64,000 nucleotides of DNA from Allobosea sp. BK604 (GCF_004341515.1 NZ_SLZF01000002.1:186001-250000), one strand, 5' to 3'; positions 1 through 8,953 are shown, numbered from the stretch's first letter. Numbers and translations: made by a program. The notes: generated from the sequence alone by a model not told the origin.

Positions 1-22
1 GCGGCAATCCTTTTGAGCAACA
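1..22 (-). CDS. 5' end of a gene that leaves the window
   Basis: An ATG on the minus strand at 20-22 opens a frame reading Met-Leu-Leu-Lys-Arg-Ile-Ala before the window ends. A purine-rich GGGAGA lies about 6 bases upstream, a plausible ribosome binding site. A basic start of this kind would suit a signal peptide or membrane protein, but seven residues cannot identify a product. It is oriented like the GntR gene at 77-766, so the two may be co-transcribed. Confidence 0.4.
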
Positions 23-76
23 TGCGTTTTCTCCCTGATGTTGAACCGGGCCGTTTTCGGCCTCGGGTGGTTGCGG

Positions 77-766
77 TTACTTGATCAGCCTCTCGTAGGA
101 GCCTTCCAGGTGCAGGCGCATGGCCTCGGCCGCTGCATCGGCATCGCCCGCTTCGAGTGCGTCGACGATGCGGAAATGCTCGGCATGGGTCAGGCCGACA
201 TCCTGCTCGCGCGTCAGGTAGAGGCGCGAGATGTGCAGGTGGAAGCGCAGGTCGTCATAGCTCTTGAGCGCGACCTGATTGCCGGCGGCCTGCAGGATGA
301 TGCGGTGGAAGCGGTCGTCGGCCTCGGTGAAGGAGCGGTGGCTGCGATACTCGCGCGACGGCGCGCCGGCCATCATGGTCGCGACCTCGTCGCGCAGGGC
401 CTTGATGATGTCCGCGTCAGGCCGGCGCCGCGCCGCTTCGCCGGCGGCCCAGGGCTCGATCACGCCGCGGAAGCTGTAGACGTCGTCGTAATAGCGCTGG
501 TCCGGCAATGGCGCGGTGGCGAAGCCGATGAAAGGCTCGGCCTTGACCAGCCCCTCCGCGACGAGCCGCGTCAGCGCCTCGCGGATCGGCGTCGACGAGA
601 CCTGCAGCTCGCGCACCAGCCCGTCGACATTGAGCTTCTCACCCGGCGCATAGGCCTGGTCGAGAATGCGCTCCTTGATCGCCTCATAGACCTGGTCGCC
701 GAGGACGACCCGCTCGATTTTTCGTGCGCCGCTCAAAGGCTGCATCCTGCATCTTGGATCGTGCAT
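77..766 (-). CDS. GntR family transcriptional regulator, FCD type
   Basis: A 229-residue DNA-binding regulator. The N-terminal winged helix (about residues 20-85) has the usual GntR pattern: a basic stretch before 'YEAIKERILDQAYAPGEKL', then 'STPIREALTRLVAEGLV' as recognition helix and wing. Residues about 95-225 form an all-helical FCD ligand-binding domain with Asp/His metal-site candidates ('ADDRFHRIIL', 'HAEHFRIVDAL'). FCD regulators usually sense small organic acids. The gene diverges from the formate dehydrogenase genes and shares a 214-bp control region with them, so it may regulate them, though the partial minus-strand gene at 1-22 is another possible target. A second ATG at 745 is an alternative start; neither has a clear Shine-Dalgarno. 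Confidence 0.9.
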   Translation of the reverse strand: MHDPRCRMQPLSGARKIERVVLGDQVYEAIKERILDQAYAPGEKLNVDGLVRELQVSSTPIREALTRLVAEGLVKAEPFIGFATAPLPDQRYYDDVYSFRGVIEPWAAGEAARRRPDADIIKALRDEVATMMAGAPSREYRSHRSFTEADDRFHRIILQAAGNQVALKSYDDLRFHLHISRLYLTREQDVGLTHAEHFRIVDALEAGDADAAAEAMRLHLEGSYERLIK

Positions 767-851
767 GATCTACGGATGGCAGCCTTCGAGAGTCAATCCC
801 ATTCGCATCAGGGACTGCCAGGGCGTATGCTGCCTATGGCTTGATCACATT

Positions 852-870
852 CTGGCATCTTGCATGCCAG
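852..870. promoter_or_regulatory. Perfect 7-bp inverted repeat between the GntR and formate dehydrogenase genes
   Basis: CTGGCAT, five bases, then ATGCCAG makes a 19-bp perfect palindrome in the divergent control region, 86 bp from the GntR start and 111 bp from the fdh start. Size and placement suit a dimeric GntR operator. Which regulator binds it is inference. Confidence 0.45.
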
Positions 871-980
871 GGATTGGCAACTTAGAATCGTTCCGATAAC
901 GTCGCCTTATCACAAGCAGCCGGATCAACGGCGCGGATAGGCGGAGCCCAGGCTCCGACGAGGGAGAAACGGTCCGAGCG

Positions 981-2699
981 ATGACTGCGCACGATCATCA
1001 GACTCAGCATGTCCAGCCCTTCGAGCATCCGGGTCTGGGCCGAAAGCGGGCAAAATCCACGCCGAAGGGCCGCCAGGTCGAACCCCAGGCACTGGAGGAG
1101 GTCGAGGCCCTGCTCGGCGAGCGGCCACGCCAGCGTGACCTGCTGATCGAGCATCTGCACCTGATCCAGGACCGCTACCACCAGATCACCGCGGCGCATC
1201 TGGCGGCGCTGGCGGATATCATGAAGCTGTCCTTCGCCGAGGTCTTCGAGACCGCGACCTTTTATGCCCATTTCGACATCGTGAAGGAGGGCGAGCCCGA
1301 GATCCCGCCGTTGACGGTGCGGGTCTGCGACAGCTTGACGTGCGCGATGTTCCGCTCGGAAGAGCTGCTCGCGACCCTGCAGGATTCGGTCGGTCCCGGC
1401 GTGCGCGTGGTGCGGGCGCCCTGCGTCGGCCTGTGCGACCACGCGCCGGCGGTCGAGGTCGGCCATAACTTCCTGCTCGGGGCGACGAAGGAGAGCGTGC
1501 TGGCCGCGATCGAGGCCGAGGACACGCATCCGCATATGGAAGAGTATGTCGGCTACGATGCCTATATCGCCGGCGGCGGCTATACGCTGCTGAACGCGCT
1601 GCGCTCAGGCGAGCGCAGCATCGACTCGATCCTGACGGTGCTCGACGATTCCGGCCTGCGCGGGCTCGGCGGCGCCGGCTTCCCAACCGGCCGGAAATGG
1701 CGCGCGGTGCGCGGCGAGCCCGGCCCGCGGCTGATGGCGGTGAATGGCGACGAGGGCGAGCCCGGCACCTTCAAGGACCGGCTCTACCTGCAGACCGACC
1801 CGCACCGCTTCCTCGAGGGCACCTTGATCGGCGCGCATGTGGTCGAGGCCGACGAGGTCTATATCTATATCCGCGACGAGTATCCGGTGGCGCGCGAGAT
1901 CCTCGAGCGTGAGATCGCCAGGTTGCCGGAAGGCGGCCCGAAGCTGCATCTCAGGCGCGGGGCCGGCGCCTATATCTGCGGCGAGGAATCCTCGCTGCTC
2001 GAAAGCCTCGAAGGCAAGCGCGGGCTGCCACGGCACAAGCCGCCCTACCCGTTTCAGGTCGGGCTTTTCGGCCAGCCGACGCTGATCAACAATGTCGAGA
2101 CGCTCTACTGGATCCGCGACATCATCGAGAAGGGCAATGCCTGGTGGAACGCGCATGGCCGCAATGGCCGCACGGGCCTGCGCAGCTATTCGGTCTCGGG
2201 GCGAGTCAAGCAACCGGGCGTCAAGCTGGCGCCGGCCGGCGTCACGATCCGCGAGCTGATCGAGGAATTCTGCGGCGGCATGGAGGAGGGCCACCGCTTC
2301 CATGCCTATCTGCCTGGCGGCGCCTCGGGCGGCATCCTGCCGGCGCGCATGGATGATATCCCGCTCGATTTCGGCATGCTGGAGAAGCATGGCTGCTTCA
2401 TCGGCTCGGCCGCCGTCGTCGTGCTCTCCGACCAGGACGATATCCGCGGGGCGGCGCTCAACCTGATGCGCTTCTTCGAGGATGAGAGCTGCGGGCAATG
2501 CACGCCCTGCCGCGCCGGCACCCAGAAGGCGGTGATGCTGATGCAGCGGCCGACCTGGAACCAGGAACTGCTCGGCGAGCTCTCGCAGGCGATGCGCGAC
2601 GCCTCGATCTGCGGCCTCGGCCAGGCGGCGTCGAACCCTTTGACCTGCGTGATGCGTTACTTCCCGGAGGAATTCATGACGAAGGAAGCCGCGGAATGA
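981..2699 (+). CDS. fdh1B: NAD-dependent formate dehydrogenase beta subunit (NuoE-NuoF fusion)
   Basis: A 572-residue electron-transfer subunit that passes electrons from formate to NAD+. Residues about 40-190 resemble NuoE, with the [2Fe-2S] cysteines in 'CDSLTCAMF' and 'APCVGLCDHAP'. Residues about 200-565 resemble NuoF: the FMN/NADH site 'GLRGLGGAGFPTGRKW' and 'NGDEGEPGTFKDR', the NuoF motif 'GAGAYICGEESSLLESLEG', and a C-terminal [4Fe-4S] site with 'ESCGQCTPCRAG'. Length and fused architecture match, as I recall, Fdh1B of Methylorubrum extorquens. A purine-rich GAGGGAG lies about 15 bases before the ATG. The stop overlaps the start of the alpha subunit (ATGA), so the pair is translationally coupled. 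Confidence 0.93.
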   Translation: MTAHDHQTQHVQPFEHPGLGRKRAKSTPKGRQVEPQALEEVEALLGERPRQRDLLIEHLHLIQDRYHQITAAHLAALADIMKLSFAEVFETATFYAHFDIVKEGEPEIPPLTVRVCDSLTCAMFRSEELLATLQDSVGPGVRVVRAPCVGLCDHAPAVEVGHNFLLGATKESVLAAIEAEDTHPHMEEYVGYDAYIAGGGYTLLNALRSGERSIDSILTVLDDSGLRGLGGAGFPTGRKWRAVRGEPGPRLMAVNGDEGEPGTFKDRLYLQTDPHRFLEGTLIGAHVVEADEVYIYIRDEYPVAREILEREIARLPEGGPKLHLRRGAGAYICGEESSLLESLEGKRGLPRHKPPYPFQVGLFGQPTLINNVETLYWIRDIIEKGNAWWNAHGRNGRTGLRSYSVSGRVKQPGVKLAPAGVTIRELIEEFCGGMEEGHRFHAYLPGGASGGILPARMDDIPLDFGMLEKHGCFIGSAAVVVLSDQDDIRGAALNLMRFFEDESCGQCTPCRAGTQKAVMLMQRPTWNQELLGELSQAMRDASICGLGQAASNPLTCVMRYFPEEFMTKEAAE

Positions 2700-5470
2700 G
2701 CAACGGCATCAGCTTCGAACTGAATGGCGAAATCGTCGAAGCCGCCTTTGGCGAGACGATCTGGCAGGTGGCGCAGCGGCTCGGCACGGAGATTCCGCAT
2801 CTGTGCTATTCGCCTGCGCCGGATTACCGCGCCGACGGCAATTGCCGCGCCTGCATGGTCGAGATCGAGGGCGAGCGCGTGCTCGCTGCCTCCTGCATGC
2901 GCAAGCCGACGGTCGGAATGAAGGTCCACACCGCGACAGAGCGAGCCGAGAAGGCGCGCAAGATGGTGATGGAGCTGCTCGTCGCCGACCAGCCGGCCCG
3001 CGAGACCTCGCACGACCCCAGCTCGAAATTCTGGAGCTGGGCGGACAGGACGGGCGTCAGCGAGAGCCGCTTCCCGGCGGTCGAGCGCTGGCACTCGGAC
3101 ACCAGCCACACGGCGATGAGCGTCAATCTCGACGCCTGCATCCAATGTGGCCTATGCGTGCGCGCCTGCCGCGAGGTCCAGGTCAACGACGTGATCGGCA
3201 TGGCCTATCGCAGCGCCGGTGCCAAGATCGTCTTCGATTTCGACGATCCGATGGGCCAGTCGACCTGCGTCGCCTGCGGCGAATGCGTCCAGGCCTGCCC
3301 GACCGGGGCGCTGATGCCGTCCGCCTTCCTCGACGCCAACCAGACCCGCGCGGTCTATCCGGACAAGAAGGTCGACTCGCTCTGCCCCTATTGCGGGGTC
3401 GGCTGCCAGGTCACCTACAACGTCAAGGACAACGAGATCGTCTATGCCGAGGGCCGCGACGGGCCGGCCAATCATAACCGGCTTTGCGTCAAGGGGCGCT
3501 TCGGCTTCGACTATATCCATCACCCGCACCGGCTGACCAAGCCGCTGGTGCGCCTGCCGAACATGCCGAAGGATGCCTGGGACCAGGTCGACCCGGCCAA
3601 TCCCTGGACGCATTTCCGCGAAGCGAGCTGGGAGGAGGCGCTTGATCTGGCCGCGGCGGGCCTGAAGCGCATCCGCGACGCGAAGGGCCGCAAGGCGCTC
3701 GCCGGCTTCGGCTCGGCCAAGGGCTCGAACGAGGAGGCCTATCTCTTCCAGAAGCTGGTCCGCACCGGCTTCGGCTCGAACAATGTCGACCATTGCACCC
3801 GCCTCTGCCACGCTTCCTCGGTGGCGGCGCTGATGGAGGGCGTCAATTCCGGCGCCGTCACCGCGCCCTTCGCCGCCGCGCTCGACGCCGAGGTCATCAT
3901 CGTCATCGGCGCCAACCCGACGGTGAACCATCCGGTCGCGGCGACCTTCATGAAGAATGCCGTGAAGAAGGGCGCCAAGCTCATCGTCATGGACCCGCGC
4001 CGGCAGGCGCTCTCGCGCCATGCCTGGAAGCACCTGGCTTTCAAGCCGGGCAGCGACGTCGCCATGCTGAACGCGCTGCTGCACACGATCATCAGCGAGG
4101 GCCTGACCGACGAGCAGTATATTGCCGGCTATACCGAGGGCTACGAGCGCCTGAAGGAGAGCATCCAGGCCTTCCCACCGGAGAAGATGGCGGCGGTCTG
4201 CGGCATCCCGGCCGAGGAGCTGAAGGAGGTCGCGCGCGCCTATGCCCGCTCGCGCGCCTCGATCATCTTCTGGGGCATGGGCATCAGCCAGCATATCCAC
4301 GGCACCGACAATGCCCGCTGCCTGATCGCGCTCGCCATGGTCACCGGCCAGGTCGGCCGGCCGGGCACCGGCCTGCATCCGCTGCGCGGCCAGAACAATG
4401 TGCAGGGCGCGTCCGATGCCGGGCTGATCCCGATGGTCTATCCGGATTACCAGTCGGTCGAGAAGGAAGAGGTGCGCTCGATCTTCGAGACGCTCTGGGG
4501 CCAGTCGCTCGATCCCAAGAAGGGGCTCACCGTCGTCGAGATCATGAACGCGATCCATGCCGGCGAGATCACCGGCATGTATATCGAGGGCGAGAACCCG
4601 GCGATGTCGGACCCCGACCTCAACCATGCCCGCGGCGCGCTGGCAAAGCTCGACCATCTCGTGGTGCAGGACCTGTTCCTGACCGAGACCGCCTTCCATG
4701 CCGATGTCGTGCTGCCGGCCTCGGCCTTCGCCGAGAAGGTCGGCACGTTCACCAATACCGACCGGCGCGTTCAGATGGCACGCCAGGTCGTGCGGCCGCC
4801 GGGCGATGCGCGCCAGGATTGGTGGATCATCCAGGAGATCGCCAGGCGTATCGGCTGCGACTGGACTTATGGCGGGCCGGCCGATGTCTTCGCCGAAATG
4901 GCTTTGGTGATGCCCTCCTTCAACAACATCACCTGGGAGCGGCTGGAGCGCGAGGGCGCCGTGACCTATCCGGTCGATGCGCCGGACAAGCCTGGCAACG
5001 AGATCATCTTCGCGCAGGGCTATCCGACCGAGAGCGGCCGCGCCAAGATCGTGCCGGCGAATATCGTGCCGCCGGACGAGCTGCCGGACGAGGAGTATCC
5101 GATGGTGCTCTCGACCGGCCGGGTGCTCGAGCATTGGCACACCGGCTCGATGACAAGGCGCGCCGGTGTGCTCGACGATCTCGAGCCTGAGGCAGTGGCG
5201 CTGATGTCGCCGCGCGATCTCGGCCGGCTCGGCCTGGTGCCGGGCGGGCTCGTCCAGCTCGAGACGCGCCGCGGCGCGATTGCCGTCAAGGTCCGCTCCG
5301 ACCGCGATGTGCCGCAGAACATGGTGTTCATGCCGTTCTGCTATGCGGAGGCCGCGGCGAACCTGCTGACCAACCCGGCGCTCGACCCGATGGGCAAGAT
5401 CCCGGAATTCAAGTTCTGCGCGGTCAGGGCGCGGCCAGCAGCGGAGTCGCTGAGCACTGCCGCGGAATAA
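2696..5470 (+). CDS. fdh1A: NAD-dependent formate dehydrogenase alpha subunit (molybdopterin, probably W or Mo)
   Basis: The catalytic subunit, oxidising formate to CO2; 924 residues from the ATG that overlaps the fdh1B stop. I prefer this start because a NuoG-like [2Fe-2S] domain begins at once, with Cys37, Cys50, Cys53 and Cys67. Next come two ferredoxin [4Fe-4S] motifs ('CIQCGLCVRAC', 'CVACGECVQAC') and the molybdopterin-oxidoreductase cluster 'CPYCGVGC...CVKGRFG'. In 'NNVDHCTRLCHASS', Cys371 followed by His372 sits where E. coli FdhF has selenocysteine, so this is a cysteine enzyme. The molybdopterin dinucleotide-binding domain fills the rest. No small FdsG/FdsD subunit or fdhD follows, as in two-subunit Fdh1 enzymes. 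Tungsten versus molybdenum cannot be read from sequence. Confidence 0.93.
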   Translation: MSNGISFELNGEIVEAAFGETIWQVAQRLGTEIPHLCYSPAPDYRADGNCRACMVEIEGERVLAASCMRKPTVGMKVHTATERAEKARKMVMELLVADQPARETSHDPSSKFWSWADRTGVSESRFPAVERWHSDTSHTAMSVNLDACIQCGLCVRACREVQVNDVIGMAYRSAGAKIVFDFDDPMGQSTCVACGECVQACPTGALMPSAFLDANQTRAVYPDKKVDSLCPYCGVGCQVTYNVKDNEIVYAEGRDGPANHNRLCVKGRFGFDYIHHPHRLTKPLVRLPNMPKDAWDQVDPANPWTHFREASWEEALDLAAAGLKRIRDAKGRKALAGFGSAKGSNEEAYLFQKLVRTGFGSNNVDHCTRLCHASSVAALMEGVNSGAVTAPFAAALDAEVIIVIGANPTVNHPVAATFMKNAVKKGAKLIVMDPRRQALSRHAWKHLAFKPGSDVAMLNALLHTIISEGLTDEQYIAGYTEGYERLKESIQAFPPEKMAAVCGIPAEELKEVARAYARSRASIIFWGMGISQHIHGTDNARCLIALAMVTGQVGRPGTGLHPLRGQNNVQGASDAGLIPMVYPDYQSVEKEEVRSIFETLWGQSLDPKKGLTVVEIMNAIHAGEITGMYIEGENPAMSDPDLNHARGALAKLDHLVVQDLFLTETAFHADVVLPASAFAEKVGTFTNTDRRVQMARQVVRPPGDARQDWWIIQEIARRIGCDWTYGGPADVFAEMALVMPSFNNITWERLEREGAVTYPVDAPDKPGNEIIFAQGYPTESGRAKIVPANIVPPDELPDEEYPMVLSTGRVLEHWHTGSMTRRAGVLDDLEPEAVALMSPRDLGRLGLVPGGLVQLETRRGAIAVKVRSDRDVPQNMVFMPFCYAEAAANLLTNPALDPMGKIPEFKFCAVRARPAAESLSTAAE

Positions 5471-5527
5471 CCGTCATCGTGGTCGGCCGCGCTCATCGAG
5501 CCGGATCCGATCAGATCGGCGCCTGCT

Positions 5528-5633
5528 CTAGAGCATTTCCGCGTTTCTTCGAATCGCGAAAATGCTCTATCTATTTGTTTCGACGCATTTTCTTCACGCG
5601 AACCGGCATCCACTTCGCTCAAAAATGCTCTAG
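5528..5633. repeat. Interspersed repeat family 1, copy A
   Basis: About 105 bp beginning GAGCATTTCCGCGTTTC and ending with AAAAATGCTCTAG, with complementary ends. A near-identical copy in reverse orientation lies at 42044-42150. The CTAG end supplies the stop codon of the MFS gene that enters from the right. Elements of this kind are common between genes in Rhizobiales and can form hairpins. Confidence 0.75.
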
Positions 5634-6868
5634 GATCTACCGGCCGTCGGGTGGAACAGCCGGCCCTTCTCGGCGATCAGCACCATGCCGAGCGCGATGG
5701 TGCCGCAGATCGCGAAGCCGAGCGTCAGCGGCACCACCGTGCCGTTGAAATGCTGGCCGATATAGAAGCCGAGCAAGGCGCCTCCGACCGTGGTGACGAA
5801 GCCCTGCACCGAGGAGGCCGTGCCGGCGACATGGCCGAGGGGGTCCATCGCCATGGCGTTGAAATTCGGCGCCATCAGGCCGAAGCAGAACATCGTGCCG
5901 CCCTGCAGGATGGCGAAGAGCCAGATATATTCGTGCCCGCTCGCAGCCAGCGCCGCATGCACGCTGGTCAGCCCGATAAAGCCGAGCAGCGCGCCATGCG
6001 AGACGCGGCGCATGCCGAGCCTGACGACGATGCGGGCGTTCACCAGCGAGGCCACCGCCATGAACATCGCGATCAGCGCGAAGACGATGGTGAACCAGTC
6101 TCCGGCCTTGAAGACGACATCGAAGATCTGCTGGGCGCTGTTGACGAAGCCGAACAGCCCGCCGAGCACAAAGCCCATCGCCAGCATGTAGAAGACCGAG
6201 ATCCGCGTCGTCAGCGTGGTGCGGAAGGCCGCGACGATCGTGCGAAGCTCGATCGGCTTGCGGTCCTCCGGGTGCTGCGTCTCCGGCAGGAACAGGGCCG
6301 AGCAGAGCAGGACGACCGCGCCGAAGGTCGTCAGCACGCCAAAAATCCAGCGCCAGGGCGCGACCCAGAGGATCGCCTGGCCAATCGAGGGCGCCAGGAT
6401 CGGCACCGCCAGGAAGACGATCATCGCCAGCGACATGACGCGGGCCATGTCGCGGCCGGAATAGCAGTCGCGCACGATCGAGATGGCGAGCACGCGCGTC
6501 GCCGCCGCGCCGACGCCCTGGACCACGCGGGCGAACATCATCGCCTGGAAAGAGCCAGCAAAGGAAGCCAGCACGCTCGCGGCGACATAGATCACGAGGC
6601 CGAAGGTCAGGATCGGCTTGCGGCCAAAACGGTCGGACAAGGTGCCGTAGATGATCTGGGTGACGCCGAAGCCGAGCAGATAGGCGGTGACGATCCATTG
6701 CCGGTCATTCGGCTCGGCGATGCCGAGCGCGTCGCCGATCTCCGGGAGAGCGGGCAGCATCGCGTCGATGGCGAGCGCATTCGTCGCCATCAGCGCCGCC
6801 ATCAAGGTCACGAAAGGATAGAAGCCCATGCCATGGCGCGGCATGGCGGCTACGGAAGTCTCGTTCAT
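5630..6868 (-). CDS. MFS drug transporter, Bcr/CflA type
   Basis: A 412-residue inner-membrane protein with about 12 hydrophobic helices. The MFS signature 'GTLSDRFGRKPIL' follows TM2, and 'RVVQGVGAAATRVLAISIVRD' in TM4/5 is typical of the Bcr/CflA drug-resistance branch (proton-driven efflux). The open frame extends to 7000, but residues upstream of the ATG at 6868 are not MFS-like, so I use 6868, where 'MNETSVAAMPRHGMGF' leads into TM1. The stop codon lies in an interspersed repeat. The substrate is unknown. Confidence 0.85.
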   Translation of the reverse strand: MNETSVAAMPRHGMGFYPFVTLMAALMATNALAIDAMLPALPEIGDALGIAEPNDRQWIVTAYLLGFGVTQIIYGTLSDRFGRKPILTFGLVIYVAASVLASFAGSFQAMMFARVVQGVGAAATRVLAISIVRDCYSGRDMARVMSLAMIVFLAVPILAPSIGQAILWVAPWRWIFGVLTTFGAVVLLCSALFLPETQHPEDRKPIELRTIVAAFRTTLTTRISVFYMLAMGFVLGGLFGFVNSAQQIFDVVFKAGDWFTIVFALIAMFMAVASLVNARIVVRLGMRRVSHGALLGFIGLTSVHAALAASGHEYIWLFAILQGGTMFCFGLMAPNFNAMAMDPLGHVAGTASSVQGFVTTVGGALLGFYIGQHFNGTVVPLTLGFAICGTIALGMVLIAEKGRLFHPTAGRS

Positions 6869-6916
6869 ATCTGCCTGCTGCCGGGAGCCATGTCCCGCTA
6901 TCCCGCGAAACGGGAG

Positions 6917-6938
6917 CGGCCGGCGAAATAGCCGGCCG
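6917..6938. terminator. Hairpin upstream of the MFS gene
   Basis: An 8-bp GC-rich stem, CGGCCGGC / GCCGGCCG, with a GAAATA loop, between the MFS start and the glutathione transferase gene. There is no T-run. It may end read-through from the transferase or be a structured leader. Confidence 0.35.
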
Positions 6939-6986
6939 ATCTCTTGAGAATAAGAGCAACCGGAAATGCCCGGCAACCCGGCTGCG

Positions 6987-7009
6987 GCCGGGCGCGGCAT
7001 GCGCCCGGC
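6987..7009 (-). terminator. Terminator-like hairpin after the glutathione transferase gene
   Basis: A perfect 9-bp stem (GCCGGGCGC / GCGCCCGGC) with loop GGCAT, beginning 10 bases past the stop codon of the transferase in its direction of transcription. There is no good T-run. Confidence 0.5.
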
Positions 7010-7019
7010 GCAAGTCGGT

Positions 7020-7655
7020 TCAACCCGCCTTCTGCTGCTCCGGCATCAGCGCGTTGTCGAGTTCGTTGGCACGGATCGCTGCCGGGCGGGCCTGCAGGCG
7101 CTTGGCATAGGCCTCGAAGGCCGGGCGTCGCTCCATCGAGCCGAATTGCAGGCCCCAGGAAATCTGCGCGCCGAGATAGACATCGGCGGCGCTGAACCTG
7201 TCGCCGAGCAGGTAGTCGCCATGGCTCACGGCGCCCTCCAGGCTGTCCATGACGTCGCCGAAGCTGCCATAGCCGCACATGCCGCTGCGCTCCTCCGGCA
7301 CGACGAAGCCGAGCGCCTTGTTGGTCACCGCCGCCTCGGTCGGCCCCGCGCCGAAGAAGAGCCAGCGGTAATAGGGGCCGCGCAGCTTGCTTCCGGGCTC
7401 GGGCGCGAGGCCCGCCTGCGGGAAGGCATCGGCGAGATAGGCGCAGATCGCCGCGCATTCGGTGACGACCATGTCGCCATGCTTCAGCGCCGGCACCTTG
7501 CCCATCGGGTTGATCTCCTTATAGGCGGGCCCCTTCATCGCCGGACCGAAAGCGACGACCTCCATGCGGTAGGGCTGGCCGACTTCCTCCAGCATCCAGC
7601 GCACGATGCGGCCACGCGACATGGGATTCGAATAGACGACGAGTTCATCCGACAT
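7020..7655 (-). CDS. Glutathione S-transferase family protein
   Basis: A 211-residue cytosolic GST-fold protein. The N-terminal thioredoxin-like domain (about 1-80) has 'VYSNPMSRGRIVRWMLEE', the cis-proline segment 'NPMGKVPALKHGD' and the gamma-glutamyl-binding 'VTECAAICAYLADAF'. The C-terminal helical domain (about 90-205) carries 'FSAADVYLGAQISWG', the N-capping-box region. The catalytic residue is probably Ser9 or Ser13; I see no Tyr in the usual place. The start at 7655 is fixed by GGAGGAAG just upstream; the open frame further upstream is not GST-like. The substrate is unknown. Confidence 0.88.
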   Translation of the reverse strand: MSDELVVYSNPMSRGRIVRWMLEEVGQPYRMEVVAFGPAMKGPAYKEINPMGKVPALKHGDMVVTECAAICAYLADAFPQAGLAPEPGSKLRGPYYRWLFFGAGPTEAAVTNKALGFVVPEERSGMCGYGSFGDVMDSLEGAVSHGDYLLGDRFSAADVYLGAQISWGLQFGSMERRPAFEAYAKRLQARPAAIRANELDNALMPEQQKAG

Positions 7656-7775
7656 GGGCTTCCTCCGTTGGCTCGCCGCGAAGCTAGAGCCTGATCCTGG
7701 CAGGGCAATGACCATGTCCGGTTGCCCCGGGCGCGAAGTTCTGTGAGCTTGGCGCCGGGACGAGGCAGGAGCGTG

Positions 7776-8495
7776 ATGATTCAGGACGGGACAGCACGAG
7801 CCGTTTCGGTCAGCGAGGGCCGGATGACGATTGCCGGGGTGGCGGGGCGCTTCGTCCAGGGCATCGGCCGGCACCTGCGACTGGAGGGGCAGAATCTGCG
7901 TCTCGTCAGCGGATTCGCCAGCACGGCAGAACGCTTGCGCGAGAGCTGCCGGATCGAGGGCGAGGCACATGTCGCCGGCGATAGGCTCGGGCGCGTCGGC
8001 TTCGAGGGCGTGGCCTCGACGATCGTGCTCGTGCTGCGGCCGCTGCCCGCGGGCAGCGAGACCCGCATCCTGCTGACGCTGGGCTATCGCGACGAGGATG
8101 ACAGCTATCTGGCCGAGCTCTGGACTCCGGTCGTGCTGTTCGAAGCACTCAAGCGCGACGTCGTTGCCGGCGCGGCCCGGCGCCTCTCGCTCAATGCGAC
8201 GACGAGCCTCTGGGTGCGCGAGGACGAGCGCGACGCCAGCCCGGCCCTGCCCGTGGTCTGGAATCTCGGCCTGGAGCCGGACGGACAGCGTAGCGCCGGT
8301 GCGCGCGGGCTGGTCGAGAGCATCGACTGGAGCAGCGCGCTGGCCGAAAGCCCGACGGAACCGCCTCCTGCCGCCGCTCAGGACGACGAGGAGCCCGACG
8401 ACCCGGTCTCCGACGAGCTGCGGCGGATCAACTGGAGCTTCAAGCAGCTCATCCTGGTGCTGGCCTTCCTGCTGATCGTCCTCGCGATCAAATAG
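7776..8495 (+). CDS. Hypothetical protein with C-terminal membrane anchor
   Basis: A 239-residue protein I do not recognise. About 170 residues of soluble, beta-rich sequence are followed by an acidic, Pro/Ala-rich linker ('TEPPPAAAQDDEEPDD') and a single C-terminal hydrophobic helix ('KQLILVLAFLLIVLAIK'), so it is probably tail-anchored with the domain in the cytoplasm. The ATG at 7776 has AGGCAGGAG about 5 bases upstream. Downstream, in the same direction, is the SpoIIAA-like gene. Confidence 0.65.
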   Translation: MIQDGTARAVSVSEGRMTIAGVAGRFVQGIGRHLRLEGQNLRLVSGFASTAERLRESCRIEGEAHVAGDRLGRVGFEGVASTIVLVLRPLPAGSETRILLTLGYRDEDDSYLAELWTPVVLFEALKRDVVAGAARRLSLNATTSLWVREDERDASPALPVVWNLGLEPDGQRSAGARGLVESIDWSSALAESPTEPPPAAAQDDEEPDDPVSDELRRINWSFKQLILVLAFLLIVLAIK

Positions 8496-8566
8496 CGTCA
8501 TCGCGGCGCGGAAACCTCGGCCGCACCTGCGCGTTCGACCCTGGCAGATATCGCCAGGAGACGATC

Positions 8567-8953
8567 ATGTTCGAAATCCTCGCCGCGCCCGATCATGTCG
8601 CGGCCTATCGCCTGTCCGAGACGCTTACGGCCGAGGATTATGAGGGGCTCATCGCCGATATCGAGGCGCGGCTCTCGCGGCATGAGAAGATCGGCGTCCT
8701 CGTCGACCTCACTGCCTTCAAGGACATCACCTTCATGGCGACGGCGAAGGACCTGCGCTACAGCCTGAGCAAGCTCTTCGAACTCAAGCGCTTTCCGCGC
8801 GAGGCGCTGATCAGCGACAAGGGCTGGATCGCGGCATTGGCTGCGATCGCGAGCCCGCTCGTGCCCTTCGTCGAGATCCGCGCCTTCAGGCCGGAGCAGA
8901 TGGAGGCGGCGCTGGCCTGGGTCACCGAGATCGAGGGCGGGCCAAACGCCTGA
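8567..8953 (+). CDS. SpoIIAA-like (STAS-related) protein
   Basis: A 128-residue cytosolic protein. 'AYRLSETLTAEDYEGLIADIEARLSRHEKIGVLVDLTAFKDIT', followed by alternating helices and strands ending 'VEIRAFRPEQMEAALAWV', is the pattern of the SpoIIAA-like family (PF11964), a STAS relative often found near stress genes. No phosphorylatable serine typical of true anti-anti-sigma factors is evident. An AGGAG sits 8 bases before the ATG. Biochemical role unknown. Confidence 0.8.
   Translation: MFEILAAPDHVAAYRLSETLTAEDYEGLIADIEARLSRHEKIGVLVDLTAFKDITFMATAKDLRYSLSKLFELKRFPREALISDKGWIAALAAIASPLVPFVEIRAFRPEQMEAALAWVTEIEGGPNA

Noticed and set aside
2498..2695. Upstream extension of the formate dehydrogenase alpha frame to give about 990 residues
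   Set aside because: The extension lies wholly inside the beta-subunit gene, and the ATG overlapping its stop starts directly at a ferredoxin-like domain. The shorter start is simpler, although a longer N-terminus in homologues would reopen the question.
3152..5140. A 662-codon open frame on the strand opposite the formate dehydrogenase alpha gene
   Set aside because: It is a GC-rich antisense shadow: no domain, no ribosome binding site, and fully covered by a clear gene. The same applies to long opposite-strand frames over uvrB, the pst genes and the glycosyltransferases.
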